Under the pieces are notes generated by a model. The model was not told the origin of the DNA. It was given only the letters and a program-made list of their open reading frames with translations, and ran no database searches. Made by a program: the position numbers and the translations under genes. A stretch of DNA of 5,660 nucleotides from Lichenicola sp964248625 (lineage in GTDB: Bacteria > Pseudomonadota > Alphaproteobacteria > Acetobacterales > Acetobacteraceae): positions 1-5,660 of the forward strand of contig CAXTZG010000157.1 in the NCBI GenBank assembly GCA_964248625.1, given 5' to 3'. Below are positions 1 to 4,867 of the stretch, one piece after another (within the stretch, counting starts at the first letter, position 1; each line of letters starts with the position of its first letter).

Positions 1-3
1 CTA

Positions 4-16
4 GAGCATTTTCGGT
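4..16 (-). repeat. Probable outer terminal inverted repeat of the IS630 element
   Basis: GAGCATTTTCGG lies directly inside a CTAG tetramer and just beyond the transposase stop codon, which is where an IS630 terminal repeat belongs. The partner repeat is missing because the other end of the element was lost, so the call rests on position and on similarity to remembered IS630 ends, not on a matched pair. Confidence 0.4.
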
Positions 17-969
17 TTAGTCAAACTTGTATCCAGAATTCTCGATGTAGTTCTGGCATTCGGCTTGGCTGAAGGCATCGAGCAGAGTGGCGATGGTGGT
101 CCAGAGTGCCTCCCGGCTTCGAGCAGCCGCCTTGCGGAGGAGCGCCTTCAGCTTGGCGAACATCTGCTCGATCGGGTTCAGGTCGGGGCTGTAGGGAGGC
201 AAGTAGAGGATACTGGCGCCTGCTGCAGCGATGGCGTGCTGGACGCCAACAACCTTGTGGGCGGAAAGGTTGTCCATCACCACGACGTCGCCCGGTGACA
301 GTGCGGGTGCCAGGAACTGCCGAACGTAGGCGAGAAATACGTCTCCCGTCATCGGGCCGTCGAGCACCAGCGGAGCGATGATCCCGGTCGAGCGGAGACC
401 GGCGACGAAGGTGGTTGTCTTCCAGTGGCCGTGAGGCGCCGCATCGACCAGGCGTTCGCCTTTGGGACCCCAACCGTGGCGGCGCACCATGTTGGTGGCA
501 GCACCGGTCTCATCAAGGAACACGAACGAAGCCGGATCCATGAAGCGCTGCCATACGCGCCACCGCTTACGATGTTTGGCCACGTCCGGCCGATCCTGCT
601 CAGCCGCCCTCAGCGACTTTTTTTGTGTGACAGGCCCAACCGCTTGAGCGTCGCCCAGATCGTCGTCAACGAGCCCGGTGCGATGTTGCGTGCGACCAAC
701 TCGTCGCGGATCTCGGCCAGCGTGATCCCCTTGCGGGTGCTGGTCAGCTTGCGCAGCAGATCCTCGTGCCCGTCCAGCAGCGGCTTGCGGTAGCCGCCGA
801 TCCGGGCCGGGGCGGTGCTGCCTGTCTCCCGGGCACGCCGCACCAGCTTGATCGCCGCTGACGCGCTCACCTCGAACCGTTCAGCCGCAGCCCGCACTGA
901 CAGGCCTTTCACCACCGCCCGAACCAGTCGCCGACGCAGGTCCTGGGACAAAGGTGGATCGTGTCCCAC
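17..969 (-). CDS. IS630-family transposase, two frames joined by -1 frameshift
   Basis: This DDE transposase would cut and rejoin the element ends at TA targets. The first frame (969 to 610) encodes about 119 residues with an N-terminal helix-turn-helix of the IS630 type (PLSQDLRRRLVRAVVKGLS, then a second HTH). The second frame (to the TAA at 17-19) holds the catalytic core: FLDETG, MDNLSAHK and PPYSPDLNPIEQ, whose D24, D104 and E139 (numbered from the codon at 583) give the expected DD34E spacing. A -1 slip in the A7 run at 618-624 gives an uninterrupted product of about 317 residues, and the joining segment KKKSLRAAEQDRPDVAKHRK matches the family. The GTG at 969 and the next codons lie inside the adjacent IS256 inverted repeat, so the native start has been replaced. 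No good ribosome binding site precedes it. Expression is doubtful; family assignment is secure. Confidence 0.85.
618..624 (-). promoter_or_regulatory. Seven-A slippery site for -1 frameshift in the IS630 transposase
   Basis: Seven T's on the plus strand give A7 on the coding strand, within CAC AAA AAA AGT. The upstream frame ends at TGA (610-612) two codons after AGT. Slipping back one base gives AAA AAA AAG TCG CTG and continues without a stop into the catalytic frame. Protein similarity continues across exactly this point, so the A7 run is the natural recoding site, by ribosomal slippage or by transcriptional slippage on the homopolymer. A decay mutation in the run is possible, but several IS630 elements use programmed frameshifting. 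Confidence 0.7.
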
Positions 970-984
970 TGCGTGGTGTAGGAG
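956..984 (+). repeat. IS256 terminal inverted repeat, transposase 3' side
   Basis: Reading inward, this end starts GGATCGTGTCCC, followed by four variable bases and CGTGGTGTAGGAG. It matches the reverse complement of 2300-2328 at 24 of 29 positions. Mismatches are at position 3 and in the four-base spacer. The repeat also supplies the GTG start and first codons of the neighbouring IS630 reading frame. Confidence 0.85.
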
Positions 985-1014
985 CGGTGTATCTGGGCAG
1001 CGTTGGCTGCTTGA

Positions 1015-2145
1015 TCAGGCGGCCATTGATGGCAGGCTGACCGCGAGATCATCGCTCAGCGGTGCGATGGTTTCCAGGGTCATGTAGCGAGCGCGCTGCA
1101 CGGCCCACTCGTCGTTCTGTTCCAGCAGCAGGGCGCCGATCAGGCGCGTGACTGCGGCTTCGTTCGGGAAGATCCCGACGACCTCGCTGCGTCGCTTGAT
1201 CTCGCCGTTGAGGCGTTCGAGCGGATTTGTGCTGTGCAGCTTGGCGCGGTGCTGCGTCGGGAACCCCATGTAGGCCAGCACATCCACCTCGGCATCGTCC
1301 ATGAGCGTGGCCAGCCTGGGCACGCGGGGACGGACCTGGTCGGCGACCTCGCGCCACTGCTTGCGGGCTGCCGTCGCGTCGTCCTGGGCGAATGCCGTGC
1401 CGATCCAGGCTGAGACGATACGGCGCTGGGTCTTGCCCGCATGGGCGAGTGCATTCCTCATGAAATGCACGCGGCACCTCTGCCACGTGGCGCTGAGCAC
1501 CTTGGTGATGGACGCCTTCAGACCCTCGTGGGCATCCGAGATCACCAGCCTGGTGCCGCGTAGGCCGCGTCGAGCCAGGCTACGCAGGAATTCGATCCAG
1601 AACGGCTCGGCCTCGCTGTGCCCGACCGTCATGCCGAGCACCTCGCGCCTGCCGTCGGTGTTGACGCCGACCGCGATGATCACCGCCACCGAGACGATGT
1701 GGTGGTCGCGGCGGACCTTCACGTAGGTCGCGTCCAGCCAGACATAGGGCCAGTCGCCCTCGATCGGCCGCGCCAGGAACGCGTTTACCCGCTCATCGAT
1801 CTCGCCGCAGAGGCGGGAGACCTGGCTCTTGCTGATGCCCTCCATGCCCATGGCCTTGACTAGGTCATCAACCGAACGCGTCGAGATATCCTGGATGTAG
1901 GCCTCTTGGATGACGGCAGTCAGGGCCTTCTCGGCCATCCGGCGCGGCTCGAGGAAGGACGGAAAGTAGCTGCCGCGCCGCAGCTTTGGGATCCGGAGCT
2001 CGACGGTTCCGGCTCTCGTCTCCCAGTCCCGGTCACGGTAGCCGTTGCGCTGGTTGGTCCGGTCGGTGCTCCGCTCGCCCGGGGCAGCGCCGCACAGCGT
2101 CTCAGTTTCCAGCTGCATCAGGCGCTCGGCGGCAAAGCCGATCAT
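1015..2145 (-). CDS. IS256-family transposase, downstream of an N-terminal nonsense codon
   Basis: This mutator-type DDE transposase catalyses IS256 movement. From the internal ATG at 2145 the product is 376 residues. The triad is D138 in YVWLDATYVKV, D204 in LVISDAHEG and E315 in RLNGEIKRR. The family motif WQRCRVHFMRN lies near residues 221-231 and the C-terminus ends SDDLAVSLPSMAA. The same frame runs back to an ATG at 2230-2232 beginning MTDDKIALRALLA, a typical start for this subgroup, but a TGA at 2191-2193 interrupts it after 13 codons. Without that stop the protein would be about 405 residues with D167, D233 and E344. The ATG at 2145 is the first good restart, but no clear Shine-Dalgarno precedes it and it drops 29 N-terminal residues. 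The gene is therefore probably inactive or poorly expressed, although its catalytic domain is complete. Confidence 0.85.
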   Translation of the reverse strand: MIGFAAERLMQLETETLCGAAPGERSTDRTNQRNGYRDRDWETRAGTVELRIPKLRRGSYFPSFLEPRRMAEKALTAVIQEAYIQDISTRSVDDLVKAMGMEGISKSQVSRLCGEIDERVNAFLARPIEGDWPYVWLDATYVKVRRDHHIVSVAVIIAVGVNTDGRREVLGMTVGHSEAEPFWIEFLRSLARRGLRGTRLVISDAHEGLKASITKVLSATWQRCRVHFMRNALAHAGKTQRRIVSAWIGTAFAQDDATAARKQWREVADQVRPRVPRLATLMDDAEVDVLAYMGFPTQHRAKLHSTNPLERLNGEIKRRSEVVGIFPNEAAVTRLIGALLLEQNDEWAVQRARYMTLETIAPLSDDLAVSLPSMAA

Positions 2146-2190
2146 CTCGCGCAGGAACGTCGCGTCGGAGCCCTTGATCCGCTTCGCGGC

Positions 2191-2232
2191 TCAAGCCAGC
2201 AACGCGCGAAGGGCGATCTTGTCATCGGTCAT
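2191..2232 (-). pseudogene. Native 5' end of the IS256 transposase gene, cut off by TGA
   Basis: ATG ACC GAT GAC AAG ATC encodes MTDDKI, then ALRALLA, then TGA at 2191-2193, in the same frame as the rest of the gene. After the stop the frame continues AAKRIKGSDATFLREM into the internal ATG at 2145. As I remember this subgroup, relatives pass almost directly from LRALL to a GSDA-like motif, so several codons around the TGA may be a small insertion and not just a point mutation. The segment also contains inverted arms CTTCGCG (2182-2188) and CGCGAAG (2205-2211). Confidence 0.7.
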
Positions 2233-2252
2233 CGTGGTGGTCCCAGGTCAGA

Positions 2253-2267
2253 GTTGCGTGTCGCAAC
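2253..2267 (-). other. Short perfect hairpin in the IS256 leader
   Basis: GTTGCG and CGCAAC form six-base-pair arms around a TGT loop, about 20 bases upstream of the native transposase ATG. IS leaders often carry structures that limit translation of transcripts entering from outside. That role here is inferred from position only. Confidence 0.4.
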
Positions 2268-2283
2268 CCAACCCTACCCAGTT

Positions 2284-2295
2284 CCACCGCGGTGG
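2284..2295. other. 12-bp perfect palindrome just inside the IS256 inverted repeat
   Basis: CCACCGCGGTGG is its own reverse complement and lies four bases inside the terminal repeat on the transposase 5' side. It is not repeated at the other end of the element. It could be a binding site for a dimeric protein or part of a leader structure, but a chance palindrome in GC-rich DNA cannot be excluded. Confidence 0.35.
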
Positions 2296-2299
2296 CCGC

Positions 2300-2328
2300 C
2301 TCCTACACCACGTCCCGGGACACGACCC
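2300..2328 (-). repeat. IS256 terminal inverted repeat, transposase 5' side
   Basis: Read on the minus strand this end begins GGGTCGTGTCCC, then four bases that differ from the partner, then CGTGGTGTAGGAG. It is the inverted partner of 956-984 (24 of 29 identical). IS21 istA coding sequence begins one or two bases outside it. Confidence 0.85.
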
Positions 2329-2329
2329 C

Positions 2330-3355
2330 GTGCTCGGCGCCTCCAGCCTGACCTATGCGGAGGCGACCTGGTCGCAGACGCTCCCCGATTGGATCGGTGC
2401 GCACGTGCGCATGTTCCGCTACTTCGGCGGAGCGCCTCGCCTGCTGGTGCCGGACAATCTCAAGAGCGGCATCAACAAGCCCTCATTCTACGACCCCGAG
2501 GTGAACCGCAGCTACGGCGCGATGGCGGCCTACTACGCGGTCGGCATCCTGCCTGCCCGGCCACGGCGGCCGCGGGACAAGGCTGCTGTCGAGGCGGGCG
2601 TGCGGTTCGCGCAGTCCTACATCGTCGGCCGCCTGCGCAACGTCAGGTTCTTTTCCCTGGCCGAGTGCAACGCCGCGATCGCGATCGCCGTCGATCGGAT
2701 GAACGGCCGAGAGATGCGACGCCTGGGCGTCAGCCGACGCCAGCTGTTCGAGACGATCGAGCAGTCGGCCATGCAGCCTCTGCCGCGGGAGGATTACGAG
2801 TATGCCGACTGGCACCTCGCCCGTGTCGGCATCGACTACCACGTCGAGGTGCAGGGCTTTTTCTACTCGGTGCCGCACGCGCTGATCCGCGAGCAGGTCG
2901 ACACCCGCGCCACTGCCCGCACGGTCGAGGTGTTCCACCGCGGCAAGCGGGTGGCCGCCCATGCCCGGCGCTATGGCGGCCCACGGCATGGCACCCAGCC
3001 CGAGCACATGCCGAGCGCGCACCGGCGCTACGCCGAGTGGACCCCGGAGCGGCTGCAGAGCCAGGCGCGCGGCATCGGGCCGAACACCGAGGCCCTGATG
3101 ATCGCTTTGCTCGCAAGACGGCCCCACCCCGAGCAGGGCTTCCGCACCTGCCTGGGTGTGCTGCGGCTGTTCCGCGGCATGGATGCCGCCCGGGTCGAGG
3201 CGGTCAGCCAGCGCGCGGTGGAGATCGGCGCGCTGGCCTACGCCTCCATCGCCTCGATCCTCAAGCACCGGCTCGATCGACCGGCGCCGCCGCAAGCCAC
3301 GGACGAGACGCCACTCCTGCACGACAACATTCGTGGCTCCAGCTACTACCATTAG
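2330..3355 (+). pseudogene. istA: IS21-family transposase IstA, 5'-truncated
   Basis: About 341 C-terminal residues remain of a protein usually near 500. The surviving part begins VLGASSLTYAEATW, just after the position of the first catalytic aspartate, so the N-terminal helix-turn-helix and the first D are lost. The second aspartate is in LLVPDNLKSG (codon 2453-2455) and the glutamate in RDKAAVEAG (codon 2591-2593), spaced DX45E. The C-terminal beta-barrel region is recognisable (DYHVEVQGFFYSVPHA, VEVFHRGKRVAAHAR, HPEQGFRTCLGVLRL). The frame stays open to the left into antisense IS256 sequence as far as about 2045, so a chimeric protein is conceivable, but it would still lack the first D. 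The TAG stop at 3353-3355 overlaps the istB ribosome binding site, indicating translational coupling in the ancestor. There are no internal stops or frameshifts, so truncation may be recent. Confidence 0.85.
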
Positions 3356-3358
3356 GAG
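3354..3358 (+). promoter_or_regulatory. Ribosome binding site for istB
   Basis: AGGAG overlaps the last two bases of the istA stop codon and lies seven bases before a TTG. This supports TTG at 3366 as the istB start and coupled translation with istA. Confidence 0.65.
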
Positions 3359-3365
3359 ACTGATA

Positions 3366-4100
3366 TTGCTGAACCATCCAACGTTCGACCTCCTCGCCGA
3401 CCTCGGGCTGCATGGCATGGCCAAGGGCTTCCGGGACATGATGGACAACCCGGAGGCAGCCGACCTCGGCCATGCCGAGTGGCTCGCGATCTTGCTCGAG
3501 CGCGAGGGCACGCTGCGCCAGCAGAAGCGGTTCGAGAGCCGCGCCAGGAACGCCAAGCTGCGCCACACGGCGGCGGTCGAGGACGTCGATTACCGGACCC
3601 CACGTGGGCTCGACCGGACGATGTTCCTCAAACTGGTGAGCTGCGACTGGATCCGGGAGCGCCGCCATTGCCTGCTGACCGGACCAGCCGGCGTCGGCAA
3701 GTCGTGGCTGGCTTGCGCGCTCGGTTACAAGGCCTGCCGGGAGAACCTGTCGGTGCTCTACCAACGGGTGCCGCGGCTGTTTGCAGCACTGGCGCTCGCA
3801 CGCAACGACGGTCGCTATGCCAAGCTGCTGCACCAGCTCTCTCGCGTCGACCTGCTGATCCTGGATGACTGGGGGCCGGAGCCGTTGACCAGCGAGCAGC
3901 AGCGCGACCTGCTCGAGATCGTCGAGGACCGCTACAACGCCGGGTCGCTGATCATCACCAGTCAGGTCCCGATCGACCGCTGGTATGAGATCGTCGGCAA
4001 TCCAACGCTCGCCGACGCCATCCTCGACCGCATCATGCACAACGCCCACCGGATCGAGCTCAGGGGCGAAAGCATGCGCAAGCAACGAGCGACTGCTTGA
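3366..4100 (+). CDS. istB: IS21-family helper ATPase IstB
   Basis: IstB is the AAA+ ATPase, related to DnaC/DnaA helpers, that selects target DNA and stimulates IstA. Starting at TTG 3366 the protein has 244 residues, a normal length, and opens LNHPTFDLLADLGLHGMA, the expected N-terminal region for this family. Walker A is GPAGVGKS (residues 106-113) and Walker B is VDLLILDD (161-168). Conserved LADAILDRIMHNAHRIEL near the C-terminus completes the AAA+ fold. An AGGAG seven bases upstream supports the start. The frame also extends upstream without a stop, but that part overlaps istA coding sequence out of frame. No lesion is visible, making this the best-preserved gene in the window. Its partner IstA is truncated, so IstB could act only with an IstA encoded elsewhere. 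Confidence 0.93.
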   Translation: MLNHPTFDLLADLGLHGMAKGFRDMMDNPEAADLGHAEWLAILLEREGTLRQQKRFESRARNAKLRHTAAVEDVDYRTPRGLDRTMFLKLVSCDWIRERRHCLLTGPAGVGKSWLACALGYKACRENLSVLYQRVPRLFAALALARNDGRYAKLLHQLSRVDLLILDDWGPEPLTSEQQRDLLEIVEDRYNAGSLIITSQVPIDRWYEIVGNPTLADAILDRIMHNAHRIELRGESMRKQRATA

Positions 4101-4163
4101 CCCTGCCTGCATCACCATGACATGAGCGAAATCGACCTGCGAGACGACACCATCCTGGGCGCT

Positions 4164-4249
4164 ATCAAATCGGAATGGTGGGCGGCATCAGATCGGAACG
4201 GTGCGCGGAACATGCTCGGAATACCCGGGCGGCATCGTCGGAATCCACA
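4164..4249 (+). repeat. IS21 right-end multiple repeats (transposase binding sites)
   Basis: Four related units follow one another: ATCGGAAT at 4169, ATCGGAAC at 4192, CTCGGAAT at 4215 and GTCGGAAT at 4237, spaced 23, 23 and 22 bases. Units 1-3 are each followed by a G/C-rich stretch ending in CGG, and the spacing puts them on nearly the same helical face. IS21 ends are known to carry several such sites for IstA binding. The final unit runs to CCACA at 4249, taken as the element tip. The 63 bases between the istB stop and the first unit hold no recognisable feature. Confidence 0.75.
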
Positions 4250-4519
4250 GGCGGTACAGCAGCCCGTGGGAGAACGGCTACGTGGAAAGCTTCAACGGCC
4301 GGGTTCCGCGACGAGCTGCTGTCGTGCGAGATCTTCAACACGCTGGTGGAAGCAAAGGTGCTGATCGAGCAATGGCGCGTGCACTACAACACTGCCCGAT
4401 CACACTCCTCCCTCGGCTACCGTCCACCGGCACCAGAGGTGATCGTGTCGATGCTGCCACTGCCAGTCACAGATCCCGGGCCAACAGGCTCAGCTCAACA
4501 CCAGGGCCTTGAGGTGACA
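4250..4519 (+). pseudogene. IS3-family transposase orfB, C-terminal fragment with frameshift
   Basis: The fragment begins near SSPWENGYVESFNGR (frame starting at 4270), which holds the last catalytic glutamate region of an IS3-family DDE integrase domain. It continues one frame over as FRDELLSCEIFNTLVEAK and LIEQWRVHYNTARSHSSL, then GYRPPAPEV. The frames join if one G is removed from GGG at 4301-4303, so this is a 1-base insertion. Everything N-terminal of SPWENG, including both catalytic aspartates, is absent at the junction with the IS21 end. This fits IS21 having inserted into this older IS3 copy. The 3' limit is uncertain: beyond about 4445 I cannot match the translation to family sequence, and no clear native stop is identified. 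It belongs to a different IS3 subgroup from the element that follows. Confidence 0.75.
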
Positions 4520-4575
4520 TGGCGGAAGTGGTCCGGTCCTGATGTTAGTCTTTCGGCGGATTTCCCACGACAGGT

Positions 4576-4581
4576 GGAGAG
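4576..4581 (+). promoter_or_regulatory. Ribosome binding site for IS3 orfA
   Basis: GGAGAG lies seven bases before the ATG at 4589 and decides the start of orfA; the reading frame is open much further upstream, through the older IS3 remnant. Confidence 0.6.
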
Positions 4582-4588
4582 ATTGGCC

Positions 4589-4867
4589 ATGAAGAAGCGG
4601 TTCTCGGTGGAGCAGATTGTCGCGGTGCTGAAGCAGGCCGAACTGGGCTTGCCGGTCGCTGACCTGATCCGGAGGGTTGGGATCTCGGAGTAGACCTTCT
4701 ACCGCTGGAAGAAGCAGTATGCGGGGTTGGAGACGGACCAAGTCCGGGAGTTCAAGCAGCTCACGGAAGAGAACAGCCGGCTGAAGAAGCTGGTGGCCGA
4801 ACTGAGCCTCGACAAAGCCGTGCTGCAGGACGTGCTGTCAAAAAAGTTTCCCGGCCTGCGCTCATGA
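4589..4867 (+). pseudogene. IS3-family orfA with amber stop at codon 35
   Basis: OrfA supplies the DNA-binding and multimerising N-terminus of the IS3 OrfAB transposase. It starts MKKRFSVEQIVAVLKQAELG and has a helix-turn-helix ending RRVGISE, then TAG (4691-4693), then TFYRWKKQYAGLETDQ. The usual family sequence is GISEQTFYRWKK, so a single C-to-T change turned CAG into TAG inside the recognition region. The remaining frame (LTEENSRLKKLVAELSLDKA) shows the leucine-zipper-like heptads expected for this protein, and ends at TGA 4865-4867. Read through, it would be 92 residues. With the stop, only 34 residues are made and neither OrfA nor OrfAB can form unless the amber codon is suppressed. Confidence 0.85.
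4840..4846 (+). promoter_or_regulatory. A_AAA_AAG slippery heptamer for OrfAB production
   Basis: The orfA codons TCA AAA AAG contain A_AAA_AAG in exactly the zero-frame phase used by IS3 elements. A -1 slip continues as V S R P A L M K E V into orfB without a stop, fusing the two products. The orfA TGA follows six codons later and overlaps the orfB ATG. Six A's precede the G. The recoding site is intact even though the gene around it is not. Confidence 0.8.

Larger units (their letters stand above)
1..955 (-). mobile_element. IS630-family insertion sequence, upstream end lost
   Basis: The block holds a DD34E transposase of the IS630/Tc1-mariner superfamily read on the minus strand. Its downstream end lies at the window start, where CTAG precedes GAGCATTTTCGG. 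IS630 elements insert at TA dinucleotides, often within CTAG, so the element probably ends at about position 4, with the TA at 2-3 as target. The upstream end is gone: IS630 coding similarity runs to about position 955 and the next base opens the inverted repeat of the neighbouring IS256 element. There is no room for the IS630 5' leader or its other inverted repeat. The copy is therefore one-ended and should not transpose on its own. Confidence 0.8.
956..2328 (-). mobile_element. IS256-family insertion sequence, complete end to end
   Basis: The element is bounded by a 29-bp imperfect inverted repeat (956-984 and 2300-2328) around a single transposase gene of IS256/mutator type on the minus strand. 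Its total length of 1373 bp is normal for the family. The eight bases outside the left end (acaaaggt) and the right end (cgtgctcg) do not match, although IS256 elements usually make 8-9 bp target duplications. The flanks also belong to two different elements, IS630 on the left and IS21 istA on the right. The ends are intact and could be acted on by a transposase supplied in trans. Confidence 0.85.
2329..4249 (+). mobile_element. IS21-family element, left part missing
   Basis: The block contains the typical IS21 pair, a DDE transposase (istA) followed directly by an AAA+ ATPase (istB), and ends in the multiple short repeats typical of IS21 termini. Roughly the first third of istA, the upstream region and the left end are absent, replaced by the IS256 copy. 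The right end is placed at CCACA, 4245-4249, because IS21 elements end in CA (TG at the opposite end) and the last repeat unit stops there. IS3 orfB sequence starts directly after. Without the left end and catalytic domain start, the element cannot move by itself. Confidence 0.8.

Noticed and set aside
995..1012. Possible terminator after the IS256 transposase (GCAGC, GTTG loop, GCTGC)
   Set aside because: The five-bp stem is weak and no T-tract follows on the coding strand, so it does not qualify as an intrinsic terminator.
2045..2329. Upstream extension of the istA frame into IS256 as a chimeric gene
   Set aside because: The added residues are antisense IS256 sequence, the possible starts lack a ribosome binding site, and the product would still lack the first catalytic aspartate. 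I treat istA as truncated at the junction.
1906..3363. Long open frame of 485 codons on the plus strand
   Set aside because: It runs antisense through IS256 and then out of frame through istA, with a low-complexity Arg/Ala/Pro-rich translation. The istA frame in the same interval carries clear family motifs, so this is a GC-rich shadow.
3156..3365. Longer istB starting upstream of 3366
   Set aside because: The extension overlaps istA coding sequence and its Arg/Ser-rich translation has no family similarity. The TTG with AGGAG seven bases before it fits the known IstB N-terminus.
3261..4118. Minus-strand frame of 285 codons opposite istB
   Set aside because: IstB has Walker motifs, normal length and a ribosome binding site on the plus strand. 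The antisense translation shows no recognisable domain.
4164..4249. CRISPR-like or iteron array
   Set aside because: The units are few, divergent, have no unique spacers and lie at an IS21 end, where multiple transposase binding sites are expected.
4122..4364. Small gene after istB
   Set aside because: The frame spans the IS21 terminal repeats and the IS3 fragment out of phase, with no ribosome binding site or family motif.
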